Source: Chara braunii
Lineage: Eukaryota; Streptophyta; Charophyceae; Charales; Characeae
DNA: 36,210 nucleotides
NCBI GenBank assembly: GCA_003427395.1
Contig: BFEA01000079.1
Coordinates: 2,006,492 to 2,042,701, forward strand
Direction: 5' to 3'
Shown: one piece after another, positions 1 to 10,075 of the stretch
Position numbering within the stretch: position 1 is the first letter of the stretch
How the letters are laid out: each line of letters opens with the position of its first letter
Translations under genes and position numbers: made by a program
Notes under the pieces: generated by a model
What the model saw: the letters and a program-made list of their open reading frames with translations, nothing else
What the model was told of the DNA's origin: nothing
Databases searched by the model: none

Positions 1-50
<50 letters not shown>
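1..50. repeat. (AC)n microsatellite at the window edge
   Basis: Perfect (AC)25 run starting at base 1. The true length is unknown because the window starts inside it. A window that begins in a pure dinucleotide run suggests a contig break at a repeat. Confidence 0.97.
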
Positions 51-53
<3 letters not shown>

Positions 54-144
54 GCAGTGTATATTTCCATGTTCCAGCGGTAGATTCATCTCATCCTATC
101 GATGGAAGTACCATGAGGTCAGCCGCGGGGTTGGAGACTTACCT

Positions 145-146
<2 letters not shown>

Positions 147-184
<38 letters not shown>
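147..184. repeat. (TC)n microsatellite
   Basis: Uninterrupted TC dinucleotides. The flanks (185-560) are pyrimidine-rich with many CCTCC and TTCATCC motifs. I see no gene in 185-740, and the short open frames there only translate the low-complexity sequence. Confidence 0.95.
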
Positions 185-188
<4 letters not shown>

Positions 189-639
189 CACACCGGGATT
201 TCTCTTCAATGCAGTTCCTGAGTCCCTCCTCCCTCGTCTCTCCTACTTCATCCCACCTCGCTCGTCTCTCCTACTTCATCCGTCCTCCATCTTTCTGCAA
301 TTTTTTATTTTGAAGTCCGCTTGGCAGCGAATACCCTCCCCATTTGCCGTGTGCTCCTCCCTCATCCATTCTCCCCCTCATCCATTACCTCCCTCCCTTT
401 TCCCTTCTCATCATGCTTGTTTCCGTTCTTCACTTCCACCATCCCTGGTCGGTCCATCTTCCATCTCTTTTTTTGTTCGTCGGTCGACATTCCATCAGGC
501 TGTAATCGTGGATTCGCTTTCTGTTGGACTGAGCACCTTCATCGGGTGGTCACTGGTGAAATAATATCATATTATATTATGATATTATTTAATATATCAC
601 GGACTCTTACTGTATTACGGAGAGAAAAAAAAATAAATT

Positions 640-735
640 ACACGCATTTCCGCACGCACGCCCCAGCGCACCGGCGCATTGCGCACTGGAGTGCCGCGCA
701 CCGCACTGCATGGCGCACCGCATCGATGCGCCGCA
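640..735. other. GC-rich GCGCA-repeat tract
   Basis: A short tract dense in GCGCA, GCGCC and CGCAC motifs, embedded in otherwise AT-balanced DNA. It resembles in composition the G-box tract at 10741-10822. No coding function is visible. Confidence 0.5.
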
Positions 736-741
736 AGTATG

Positions 742-793
742 ATTGAAACCATTCCATTTCTCATTCTATTGAAACCATTCCATTTCTCATTCT
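742..793. repeat. 26-bp tandem duplication
   Basis: Two consecutive near-identical 26-bp units beginning ATTGAAACCATTCC, at 742 and 768. A simple local duplication with no coding content. Confidence 0.9.
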
Positions 794-1069
794 TCTTTTA
801 ACTCCCCCTGTATTGTGCCTCTCGCGTACAAGGCTCGCCACGTTGATGAAGTTGAGCGTGAGCTGCACCCATCCCCGTGTGCCATAACGGCCCACTTGTA
901 CGCTGTGAGAAAGAGGCAGAGTGAAGGAGGAGGTACCAGTCTTCATGATCTTCTTAATAGAATAAAAACGTATTTCAGTGAAGACCTGTATCGTTTCCTC
1001 TGCCTTAATAGCAGGCTTTTTAACTCCTCCAGACATTTGGTTTCAATTGTTGTGTGTTTTTAACTGTTT

Positions 1070-2293
1070 TGTGATGACCCGACCAAACATGGACTGAAAC
1101 ACACGGCTGATTTCTGAGTTTTGCTCATGGACTGAATGCCTTGCTGAGTTTTCCGCTTGCTACTAAGTCTGTGTGTATGCGCGCTTGCTGGACTGCATGT
1201 CTGTCTGAGTGCTGGTTGGCTTGAGTGTGTGTGTGGCCCGTAAGGGCACTTGTTCGTTGGGCCCTCAGGGGCGGAACTTACCGTGGCCGTGGCATTGATG
1301 ATTGCAGCGGGGGAAAACACTCAAGTGGCGGGGAAAGAGGCCTGCAGCACTTCAAGCAGCGGGGAAACACTCAAGTAGCAGGTAGGTCGGTACCACACCC
1401 TGAAGCAGGTAGATGTGCCGGGTACTGGAGGCCGAGCAAAACAAGACAAAAGTGACATTTTTAGAGGCCCAAAAGTTGTCGGCTAGGTCTAGGCGGGTAC
1501 TAGTCTCAGTCTAGGACCTGTACGGGCAATATCAGAGTCTGCAATGATGTTTCCCTCCAAAAGGGAGGAGGTACCGGTTGCTTGGGAGGCCGAGCGGCCT
1601 GGAAGTCACCGCCCGAGAGGCAAGCAGGCAACTATATCTCCAGGCGGGGCGCAGAGGCCAGCCTCATTGTCGGTGTGCAAGTTTGGTGACACACTGGTTG
1701 GAGCGCTGGCTGGAGCAGCGCTAGCTTGGAGCAGCGCTGCTGGGGAAGAAGCAAGGACTGGGAGGAGGAAGAAGGACAGGAAGGGGGAGGAGCGCCAGAG
1801 GTACTTACCTGGCTATGGTGGCAGCCATCTTCATCAGCTTGGTGGGCGCTGCAGCAGGAAGTCCCCAGCTGGGGTTGAGCCACACCAAGAAGCATCGAGG
1901 CAGAGTCAGGCATGGCGGCCTGAGCCAGAGCAGCCATAGCTGCTTTGGGTTCTCCTTTGGGCATCTGGGCAAGGCCTCGTAGTCCACCATAGCCTCGGCC
2001 TATGAGAGTGAAGAGTGAGGGAGGCGGCCATGGCTATTGTGGACCTCAAGTCATACCAGCAGTAGAAGAGGGATTCGAACATTGATTCTGGTTCAGCCAT
2101 TCAACATTGTATTGTTATTTCTTGTCTGAAGAAGAAGAAGTGTCATTTGTCTGTGCTGGTGTACATCATCTTCCTTTTCTTTCTTACTTCTTCTTTTTCT
2201 TCTAATCTTCCCTCTCCTCCATTTCTTTCTGCAATTGGACAGCATTGTACTATCTGACGAATGTGTATCTCGAAATTGGCCAGGATCATAACA
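1070..2293 (+). mobile_element. LTR of a Ty3/gypsy-type retroelement, probably solo
   Basis: It starts TGTGATGACCCG and ends CCAGGATCATAACA, so it has TG...CA termini. It is homologous over its whole length, in inverted orientation, to 8681-9970. Shared blocks include GAATGCCTTGCTGAG, GCAATGATGTTTCCCT, GGAGGAGGTACCGGTT and AGGCATGGCGGCCTGA. The base runs ...GTTT before it and GTTT... after it fit a 4-5 bp target-site duplication. No primer binding site follows and no polypurine tract precedes it, so a solo LTR is the simplest reading. The short open frames inside it are not genes. Confidence 0.8.
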
Positions 2294-2418
2294 GTTTTAC
2301 CTATTTATGGTCTCTGATAGAATTAGCTATATTTTATGCTTTTATTTGGCAAATTTCTCAAGACAAAATAGCTGACAGATCTGATATATATGTCAACATA
2401 TCGTCAAACAGAGCTGCC

Positions 2419-2421
<3 letters not shown>

Positions 2422-2473
<52 letters not shown>
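2422..2473. repeat. (GA)n microsatellite with a duplicated 3' flank
   Basis: Pure GA run. The roughly 55 bp after it (CTTCTTCTTCC... GAGTCCACCATCTCC... CTCTCGCTACCTG) recurs almost identically after the GA run at 3124-3184, so the run and its flank form one duplicated unit. Confidence 0.95.
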
Positions 2474-2476
<3 letters not shown>

Positions 2477-2529
2477 CTTCTTCCTCTTCTGAGTCCACCA
2501 TCTCCCTCTCACCCTCTCGCTACCTGTCT

Positions 2530-2990
2530 TTTCAGCCTCAAAGCCTGAAAACAAGGGCCTACAGGCCCTGTGTCGTTCAGCCTAAAACAGGGCCCTCCAG
2601 GCCCTGAGTCTTTTCCGCCTGAAACGGAGGGCTTTTTTCAGGCCCTCATAAGATCGACGTGCCCTGAAACTTGGGCACCAGACCAGAGTTTTAGCACAGG
2701 CCATTTTGGGCCTGTTTTCAAGACAACCTTTGTTTGAGCTTCAATGCCAGGGTCTGGCACGTTTTGGCATTGGCAAGAGCAGCCTCCTGGACGGGCCAGC
2801 ACTATATAGGACTGGCCCGCCCTGCCGACTGCAGGTAGTTCATAGGGACTTCCCAGGCACTTCACGTGCAGTTCAGGAGGCAGGTGGTGGTCTTCAGGTT
2901 TCGGCAGCAGCACTCTGGAGGAGCGCTGCAGTAGTAGTAGTGGCGTTAGCAGTATTCTTCAGCGCTGGGCGCTAGTAGGAGCTAGAGTAG
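2530..2990. other. Tract rich in AGGCCCT / GGGCCT motifs, no gene
   Basis: Motifs such as CAGGCCCTG, GGGCCCT and AGGCCCTC recur many times and form local inverted repeats. The same motif set returns at 19200-19570, which suggests two members of one repeat family. Open frames across it are low-complexity and match no family I recognise. Confidence 0.5.
2792..2819 (+). promoter_or_regulatory. TATA-like box in the loop of a perfect GC-rich inverted repeat
   Basis: CGGGCCAG (2792-2799) and CTGGCCCG (2812-2819) are perfect reverse complements flanking a 12-base loop that contains ACTATATAGG. A TATA box here would place a start site near 2840. The strand is assumed, because the motif is nearly symmetric. 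A similar arrangement occurs at 19210-19244. Promoter activity is an inference. Confidence 0.4.
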
Positions 2991-3112
2991 TACTGGAGAG
3001 AGAGAGAGATTGGGCGGAAGCCAGGGAGACTTACCTGCAGCACCATGGCTCCAGCTTCGTCTTCGAGTTACCTGCAGCAGAGCGCCATCTTCACAGGATA
3101 GTCCCTGGTACC

Positions 3113-3123
<11 letters not shown>

Positions 3124-3184
<61 letters not shown>
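3124..3184. repeat. (GA)n microsatellite
   Basis: Pure GA run of about 60 bp, followed by the same flank as the run at 2422-2473 (see there). The two copies lie about 0.7 kb apart in the same orientation. Confidence 0.95.
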
Positions 3185-3189
<5 letters not shown>

Positions 3190-3270
3190 CTTCTTAATCT
3201 TCTCAGTCCACCATCTCCCTCTCACCCTCTCGCTACCTGACTTCACTGCATCAGCAGACTACGAGAGAGA

Positions 3271-3609
3271 GTGGGATTGGTGACATTTGGATCCAGACTC
3301 AACATTGGGCTTCAGACATTTGACGAGGGATTATCTGGGACTTGTACCGAAGACTTGGTGTTGACGACATTCCCATCTTCCCCCTCTTCTTCGTCTGATC
3401 CCCTCCTCTTCGTCCGTGTATGGCCTGGACCTGGCGCATTCTTCCTGTGTGTAGCGCCAGGCCCCTTCACCCCTTGTGATGAGGATGATGTATGTTTGGT
3501 CTGCATTGTGACATTGATTGGGCTAGTCATTGGTATTCTAGCATTCCGCTGCGCTGTCTTATACTACGTGACAGAGGTCAGTCCCAGTCAGGTCAGGTCT
3601 TATATCTAA
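3271..3609 (+). CDS. Unrecognised open frame with one possible membrane segment
   Basis: Open for 112 codons with a start near 3271. The C-terminal third holds a hydrophobic stretch (about residues 70-100, ...VCLVCIVTLIGLVIGILA...) that could span a membrane. The frame lies in repeat-like DNA just downstream of a GA run. An 8-bp perfect inverted repeat (CCTGGCGC at 3430 and GCGCCAGG at 3454) lies inside it. I recognise no family, and it may be chance coding in a retroelement LTR or leader. Confidence 0.12.
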   Translation: MGLVTFGSRLNIGLQTFDEGLSGTCTEDLVLTTFPSSPSSSSDPLLFVRVWPGPGAFFLCVAPGPFTPCDEDDVCLVCIVTLIGLVIGILAFRCAVLYYVTEVSPSQVRSYI

Positions 3610-3784
3610 GTCTTCCACTGCACTATTATATTCCATTTTTGTATGTATCAGGATGCACAGTGCTTGTTGAGATTCCTCTAGCACTGCATTGTCCATTCAG
3701 TCCTTTTCATCACATTGCGGATCCTTGGCTTTACATACATTGCCCAACTGATCTGACACGTGTGCGGGGACTAAGTAGTTAATT

Positions 3785-4330
3785 AGTTTTTATTGATTAA
3801 TTGATTAGAGCATACTAATTAGGAAATCGATTTTATTTTTTTTCTTGGATTTTGTTTTCCTGCTATTTCTGTTGTGGGAAATCGCAATAGTGCAACACCT
3901 GAAATTTCCATTTTCGTTTTTCTTCTGAAAATTCGAAATTTCGTTGTTGGAAATCCGGAATATCTTTCGTTTCAAAAAAAATTGATTTCCCGTTATTAGG
4001 AAATCCGGAGGTTTTTTCTTTTTTTTTTTTTTCCTAAATTTGTTTAAAAAAAAAACGGTATGGGAAATCCCTCTTGCAGTTACCATTTTCCAGACTCTGT
4101 GTACTCTCATCTCAGTAATGCCGAATACTTCTTATTTTCTTTTCGGAATTCTTTTTATTCGCAATTCAATGATTTTCACTATCTGATAATCATTTGCAGT
4201 CTGAAAGTTCGAATTTTTTTTCTCATTGGGAATTTCGCACTTCAAGGGAGATTGGGAGACCTACTGAACTTGCAAAACTTGGGATTTTTTTTAATTTTTT
4301 GATTCTTTTCTGCAAGTTCAAACTTTTCTA
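3785..4330. other. AT-rich tract with repeated GGAAATC motifs, no gene
   Basis: Homopolymer A and T runs are interspersed with GGAAATC(C/G) and GAAATT(T/C) motifs, seen at least five times. This looks like degenerate low-complexity repeat. It lies upstream of the Gag pseudogene and could be part of that element's LTR or leader, but I could not find matching LTR ends or a primer binding site. Confidence 0.45.
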
Positions 4331-4535
4331 CTTTTGATTAGTGGCTCCATATCTGGGCGATCAACCCACCCTTCCCCACCTATGTGTTACATGCCCCCTC
4401 TGGTCTTCTCTACCTCTCTCCGGGTACCCCCTGCGGCGGCATTGGTGAGTTGCCACATCACAGGCCACGTCAGCAGGACACGTCAGCAGTGTCATGTCAG
4501 CAACCAGTCACCGCAGCAGCAGGTCATGTCAGTGC

Positions 4536-5797
4536 ATGGTGCTCACCCGCTCAAAGACAAGCAGCATGGATCAGCAGCCGGGAGAGACTACCAAGGCCTA
4601 TGAGACCCACATGCTGGACATGGTAGCAGAGTTTAAGCAACGGGCAGTTGCGGCAACATCTGCACGTAAGAAGGAAGATGAGGAAGCAGAGGAACAGCGT
4701 CACCTCGCTGAACAACAGCGACAGGAGGACGCCGAGGCAGCAAGGAAGGCCGCAGACGAACGCTGTCGACTACGCCGAGACAAAATCCTCGAATGCAAGG
4801 GGGACATTGAGGTGATCGCCGGCGAATGGGCAGTGGCAGCTGAAGAGGAGGATACCCCCCCTGCTGTGCGTGGCCTTGCAACCACAATCGAACATGTGAG
4901 CGACTTGGTCGCCACCTTTGCAGCACAGCAACAGGACATCCTCTGCGTGGACACCCTGGTCCGGAAGCAGGCTCGAATTATCAACGAACTGCTTGACCGG
5001 GTACGCCGGCTGGAACAGCAGCCTACAACAGCCACCCCCATCGGACCCTCCAACTCGACGGACCGCGTCAACGTCTTGGAAATCGACGTCGGGACTCTCA
5101 AGGACGGCGCTCTAGCGACAAATCAGCGGATTGACCAGCAGATGGCATAAGCGGTTCCAAGTGGAGCCGTCCGAGCTGCAGGCAGCCGAGAAACTTCAAC
5201 AGTTCTATCAGAACGACCTGGCAAGCACGGACTGGATAACCGAGTACCAACGCTTGGCGTCCATGCCCAACTTGCCGTCGACCTTTGTCGCCATCAAACA
5301 CTTCTTCATCAGGAGGAGTTGTCTGGCGTTGCAGAACGCCTTGACGCAAGTTGCGGAGACGCTCACCACAAGTGAGCAGCTGTTTGATAAAGCCTCGCAG
5401 ATCATCCTGACGAACACCGAAGCCAAGAATTTGGGCCGTTCGCCCGCTGCGAGCCAGGGCAGAGATCAGCATCAGCCAAAAGTGGCCGTGGTCGCAGCAA
5501 CTACGCCGACAAACCTTTCAAACGGGGCTGCCTCTTCTGATGAAGGAGACAGATTGACAGCCGCCCCGGATGGTGGCCACCCCGCCAGAGGGCGAGGACG
5601 CGGCAAACCGAAGACCCACACCAATTCATCCACCGGGGCCGGGCCAGCAGCTCAAGAGCTTTGGACACACAACGGTATCTCGGAAGGGTTTACCGCACCC
5701 ATACTAAGTATCGATACTGTTTGTGGTGCAGCAGCGCGGTGCACGACACTGCGCAGTGCCCCACGCAAGTCAAAGGCAAATTCCCTTCGGGAAAGTG
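4536..5797 (+). pseudogene. gag: Ty3/gypsy Gag pseudogene with CCHC zinc knuckle
   Basis: Structural polyprotein of an LTR retrotransposon, which would form the cytoplasmic particle that packages element RNA. The likely start is ATG 4536 (MVLTRSKTSS). Residues about 45-90 are charged and E/A/Q/R-rich, a probable coiled coil. The first frame stops at 5148-5150. The capsid-like part continues in the next frame from about 5153 (WHKRFQVEPSELQAAEKLQQ...) to an RGRGRGK basic patch near 5590. A second shift near 5690 leads into a CX2CX4HX4C knuckle at 5718-5759 (C-LW-C-SSAV-H-DTAQ-C), whose four metal ligands are all present. The front of the capsid appears deleted at the 5150 junction. At least two frameshifts make this a pseudogene. 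No protease or RT follows, so the pol half is missing. Confidence 0.75.
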
Positions 5798-6097
5798 AGC
5801 ACCGCGGAGAGTGATGCGGCTGCACTCTCGACGCCTTCGGAACGGGTTGCTTCACGAGCAACCTCTCTTCATTCCGAGGCACATGCGGAAGTCGACAGTC
5901 CTCTCTTATATTCTCATGAGAACTATGCTGCCCGACTCGTTCCTTCGCTGGGTTCTCAAGCTCAAGGACAAGATGTGTGTGCCGCTTCTTCTCCGTCCGG
6001 CAACAGCGACAATGAATCGTCTGAGAGAGAGAGAGAGAGAGGAGGTCACGAGGACGCCGGCAAAGACAAGTTCTTATGGTTTGACAAAATATGCTAA
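5796..6097 (+). pseudogene. Open frame after the Gag knuckle, possible Gag-protease linker
   Basis: A third reading frame stays open from the end of the knuckle region to a stop at 6095-6097. It is Ser/Ala/Glu-rich (...SGNSDNESSERERERGG...) and includes a short GA repeat (about 6024-6041). Position and composition fit the variable linker between Gag and protease of the same element, but no protease motif appears. The assignment rests on position only. Confidence 0.3.
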
Positions 6098-6760
6098 GCG
6101 CAGGCAATTGCAATAGAGAATGATCAACGTCCGTGAGCAAAACTCACCGCAAACCATGGGAAAGCAGTTCACATCACTTATATATGGGCAATGACATTTA
6201 GCATAGAACTACCACAATACCCACCTACCAACGACAATTGGAAGGTCCATCAGAAATGAAAACCAAGGCACCAACCACGAACTTCAACAGCCCACTTGGC
6301 TATTTAGTATTGACAGATGAAATGGAACCATGAAGAAAACTTCCTCTCAATGCCCCGAAGGAATTTGATGCATGACAGCTCATACAGCCAACATTGCAGA
6401 GAAAAGGTGACAATTACCGAGACAATCATCATAGGAAGTGGAGAGCCTTGCAGTCGCATGCCTCTGTGATCAGTCTGCATGCACAACGACACACACACAC
6501 GAATTGTGACTCAGAAACATATTCTCAGATCTTGACCGTACATTTTGTCCAACTCTTGTCCTTCGGGACATCCGTTAAAATCGGAATGATACAGAGAACA
6601 TTAACATGGCAACTGTGTAAGTGTCCTCCTAGACTTCCAATGCCAAACTCGCTGTCAAGAAAATGTCAGTCTGCTCAGTTTGAGCAAATGTGATCTCCCA
6701 GCCTTCACTTTTCGTCTTCTTTCCATCACTCACTTACAACTAATACCTGTTGCGCCTTTG
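6098..6760. other. No gene recognised
   Basis: Mixed-composition DNA with only short open frames on either strand and no motif I recognise. It includes a short (AC)n around 6488-6501. Confidence 0.5.
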
Positions 6761-7063
6761 CTAGTAAAAAAAGAAAAGAGAAATGAAAGAAAAAGCATAA
6801 TGAACTGTCCTATCATTTGGGCTTCTTTCATAATATGAAAAAGAACCTGACAGCAGACACAGGAATCCGCAGGCAAGGAAACAGGAGGGCATGCCACCAG
6901 AGTGACCAGACCATTTCTCGTACCCCAGGTATATTGTTTGGGAAGCCATTACCTTCTCAGCGGCGTTGTTTGTTTTGTGAGATTTGAAATGACCCACAAA
7001 TTTCAGTCCGAGATACCTGAACTTTTCTGAGAAAACAAGGTTATTTGTTGCAGCTTCGCCCAC
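6761..7063 (-). pseudogene. Open frame with weak likeness to a non-LTR RT C-terminal region
   Basis: The minus-strand open frame begins ...EAATNNLVFSEKFRYLGLKF. The pattern F-x-YLG-x-x-F followed by AAEKVMAS resembles the region after the palm of LINE-type reverse transcriptases, where a YLG motif is followed by an A-rich helix. There is no catalytic motif or endonuclease nearby. The likeness covers only about 35 residues and could be chance. The rest of the frame has no recognisable content. Confidence 0.22.
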
Positions 7064-7162
7064 AATAAAATGAAGGAAATAGTGTTAAATGAGGATCGTT
7101 GGGGAGGTTGTTCGTTGGGGTGTTGGTTTGGGCGGGGTCGGGGTGATTCTTAGGCCCACCTG

Positions 7163-7179
7163 CTCTCTCTCTCTCTCTC

Positions 7180-7235
<56 letters not shown>

Positions 7236-7246
7236 TCTCTCTCTCT
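7163..7246. repeat. Compound (CT)n-(GT)n-(CT)n microsatellite
   Basis: A CT run, then GT from about 7185 to 7234, then CT again. Open frames here on both strands (SLSLSL, VCVCVC, HTHTHT) are translated repeat. Confidence 0.96.
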
Positions 7247-7360
7247 GGGCGCGGACGCGCGCACACTCGTGCACTCGCGTGTGTGATTTTCTCTTTTTTC
7301 CTTTTGAAAGAAAGGTCTCGATGGACCACCGTCCACGGATCATGGGCGCGTAGTTAGAAT

Positions 7361-7362
<2 letters not shown>

Positions 7363-7398
<36 letters not shown>
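7363..7398. repeat. (TC)n microsatellite
   Basis: Pure TC run between two GC-rich segments with CGCGCAC motifs. Confidence 0.95.
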
Positions 7399-7400
<2 letters not shown>

Positions 7401-7499
7401 CAGAGTGGAGCGCGCACAGAATGCGGGGAGAGAAGGGCGGAGGAGGAGGTGATCCGCCATCGATTCTCTCTCTCTGGGGCGCACGCGCACGAGCGTTCA

Positions 7500-8000
7500 C
7501 GTTGCACCTAGGTCATGAAGAACGTAGCACGACGCACCAAGTTCACGTAGCAAGAAGCATCAAATTTACCTACTAAGTAGAAGAGAGATGAGAGAGAGTG
7601 GATAGAGCGAGCTGTGAGAATGAGAGGAGAGTGAGGAGAGAGAGAGAGAGAGCACGTAGCACACAAATCCAAAAACATTCCACCAATCCGTAGCACCAGC
7701 TCATGTAGCACGAACCACGTAGCACACGGGTCCAAAAATGGTCCACCAATCCGTAGCACCAACTCATGTAGCATGAAGCTCGTAGCACCATAGAGCAAAG
7801 CACCAATCCACATTTTATGGCGAAGAGAGAGAGAGAGCACCAATCTACGTTGCACCAATCATGGAGCATAAACCACGTTGCACGTAGCCAGTAGCACGTA
7901 CCAAGTTATCATCGCACTAACTCGAGTAACGCGAACCACGTAGCATTAAGCACGAATCACGTTGCACCAAAGCGCGAAGCACGGAGAAGCACCAGTTCAC
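7500..8000. repeat. Degenerate GTAGCAC minisatellite
   Basis: The motif GTAGCAC and variants (GTTGCAC, CACGTAGCA, ATGTAGCA) recur at irregular spacing about twenty times. A clear tandem pair with a 63-bp period lies at 7656 and 7719 (GTAGCACACRNRTCCAAAAA... CCACCAATCCGTAGCACCA). A GA run at about 7638-7653 and AG tracts near 7822 interrupt it. The apparent coding frames on the minus strand are the repeat read through. I see no gene. Confidence 0.75.
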
Positions 8001-8044
8001 CTACCACAAAGAGAGAGAGGGAGAGGGGGGAAGAAGGGGAGGGG

Positions 8045-8046
<2 letters not shown>

Positions 8047-8075
<29 letters not shown>
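8047..8075. repeat. (GA)n microsatellite
   Basis: GA run preceded by a purine tract of G and GGA blocks from about 8008. Confidence 0.9.
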
Positions 8076-8077
<2 letters not shown>

Positions 8078-8099
8078 ATGGTAGCACTATTCTCATGCC

Positions 8100-8345
8100 A
8101 GGTTATAGCTTCAGTAGCACTTCGCTACCGTGGTTAGGTCGGGTAGGCATAGTATGTCGCGCACAACAGGTAGGTACGTCGTGTAGGCAGCCTCACACTA
8201 GGGTAGAGCTACGGTAGTGCTGTCGTGTCGTAGCTAGGTCGGGTAGATAGGCATGGCTCATGCAACCGGTAGGGTAGAGCTACGGGACTGTTGTGGTACA
8301 ATAGGTAGGTCAGCTAGGCAAAGAAGTCCGTGCTGGGCAGGCAGG
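8100..8345. repeat. Degenerate about 70-bp minisatellite
   Basis: GGGTAGAGCTACGG occurs at 8201 and 8272, a 71-bp period. AGGTCGGGTAG and AGGTAGGT motifs recur between and before. The array also contains GTAGCAC, linking it to the repeat at 7500-8000. Non-coding. Confidence 0.6.
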
Positions 8346-8540
8346 TCGGCCCATGTCATGCAACGGGCAGACAGGGTACCCTCACCGTAAACTTCTGATC
8401 TGGGCTGTCGGGACCGATGTACCGAGCCAACGACCTGGATTAACACGTGATCTTAAAATCTTAAGACCAGGTGCCGATCCCAACCGTCGCCCCGGTACAA
8501 ACCGGTGGCCTGGATTTCAGATTTATTACATGTTTCCAAC

Positions 8541-8582
8541 GATCCAGGCCGCAGGCCAGTAGCACAAACTGCGGCCTGGATC
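8541..8582. repeat. Perfect 12-bp inverted repeat
   Basis: GATCCAGGCCGC at 8541-8552 and GCGGCCTGGATC at 8571-8582, with an 18-base spacer. A related GTGGCCTGGATTTCAGATT block lies at about 8507-8525, so the arm also belongs to a degenerate direct repeat (GCGGCCTGGATCACAGATT). The function is unknown. Confidence 0.8.
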
Positions 8583-8680
8583 ACAGATTGGTTCCATTAA
8601 CGATTTTAATAGTGTAGGGATGCAGTCCCATTCCCTCTTTCATAGTTTGCTAAAGATTCTGATTCTGCATTTGCTCGCTG

Positions 8681-9970
8681 TGTTACTATCCTGGTCATTT
8701 CCAAAGTGCAAATTCACAAGGAAAGGCAATCCCACCCAATTGCGAAAGAAATGAAAGCACTTGCAAAGAGATAGAGACGAAAGAAGAGAGAAAGAAGTAG
8801 AAGAAGAAGATGTACACCAGCAAGACCAATGGCAAATCCCCCTTCTCTCTCCACCTTCCTCCTCCTCCTTGACTTTGCCAATCTTATTCTTCTTCCAAAT
8901 AATAATAATAATAATAATAATAAGTGGATGAACCAGAATCAATATCTGAAGTTCCCTCTTACTGCGAGCACATCAACAAGTCCATAATAGCCATGGCTTC
9001 CCTCCTCCTCCCTCCTCTCACATGCCAAGGCTATGGCGGACTTCCAAGGGCTCTGCCCTTTTTGTGTGATGGACAACACAAAGCAGCTATGCTGCTGCTC
9101 ATCAGGCCGCCATGCCTGATTCTGCCTCGAGCTTCCTTGGTGCGGCACTACCCGAACTGGGGCCTTGCAGATGCAGCGCCTATCAAAATGATGAAGATGG
9201 TGTCCAGCATAGCCAGGTAGGTACCTCGCCACTCTCCTCCTTTGCCCCCTTCTTCCTCCTCCTCAGGCTGGGCTGCTCGCCATAGCCAGGCTGAGCGCCC
9301 AGCTGCTCTCCTTCCTCCAGGCAGCGCTCCAAGTCCAGCACTTGACTCCAGCAGTATGTCGCCAATCGTTGCACACCAGAAATGAGCTACATGCTCCTCC
9401 CGAAGATAGAGCATCCTACTTGCCTCTTGGGCGGTGACTTCCTAGGCCGCCCGGCCTACCAGAAACCGGTACCTCCTCCCGTTCGCAGGGAAACATCATT
9501 GCAGGATCTGATATCGTCCGTTCAGGACCCAGACTGAGGCTACTTGGACTGGTACCGGCCTACCTCTAGCCTACCGCTACAGGACCTCTAAAAATGCCAA
9601 CTTTTTGTCTTCTTCCGCTCGGCCTTGAGTACCCGACACTTCTACCACTACTTGAGTGGTACCGGCCTACCTTCTAGTTGAGAGTTTTTCCCACGGCCTA
9701 CCCCCACTACTTGAGTGTTATTTTCCCACTGCAACCCTCAAAGTCACGACCACGGGTAAGTATCCGCCCTGCGGGGCCTCCAAAACCAACAAGTACCCTT
9801 GCGGGTCACACACACACTCAAGTACTCAAACAGGCACGCAAACCAGCAGGCACGCACACACAAACTTGGAAATCACAGCAGAATTCAGAAATCTCAGCAA
9901 GGCATTCATTCCACCGACAAATCCCATAAATCAGCAGTGTTCTCAGTTAGTGTTTTTGCGGGTCATTACA
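8681..9970 (-). mobile_element. 3' LTR of the minus-strand Ty3/gypsy element
   Basis: Read on the minus strand it begins TGTAATGACCCGC (9970) and ends ...CCAGGATAGTAACA (8681). It is the inverted homologue of 1070-2293. Its last roughly 175 bases also match 16720-16895. A G-rich polypurine tract lies directly upstream on the minus strand (9971-9984), as expected for a 3' LTR. An (AAT)n run at 8898-8923 is internal to this copy and absent from the solo LTR. No matching target-site duplication is seen on the 8680 side, but the partner flank beyond the truncated 5' LTR is lost. Confidence 0.82.
8898..8923. repeat. (AAT)n microsatellite inside the LTR
   Basis: Eight to nine AAT units, present only in this LTR copy. 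Confidence 0.95.
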
Positions 9971-9984
9971 CTACCCCCCTCTCA
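9971..9984 (-). promoter_or_regulatory. Polypurine tract for plus-strand DNA priming
   Basis: On the minus strand the sequence is GAGAGGGGGGTAG, immediately before the LTR start TGTAATG. This is the position and composition of the RNase H-resistant primer used by LTR retrotransposons. It fixes the LTR boundary at 9970. Confidence 0.75.
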
Positions 9985-10038
9985 AGAGCGAGGTCCCTTC
10001 GAGCGAGTAACTCATTCAGAGTTTGTACAAAATGTGTC

Positions 10039-10075
<37 letters not shown>

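Noticed and set aside
1544-1939. 131-codon plus-strand open frame
   Set aside because: It lies wholly inside the LTR at 1070-2293, and the homologous LTR at 8681-9970 does not keep the frame.
7041-7490. Long minus-strand open frame rich in HTHTHT and RERERE
   Set aside because: It is the (GT)n and (CT)n microsatellites read in translation; the periodic dipeptides show no selection.
7500-8345. CRISPR-like array
   Set aside because: Repeats are irregular and diverged, with no constant repeat or unique spacers, in a eukaryotic repeat context.
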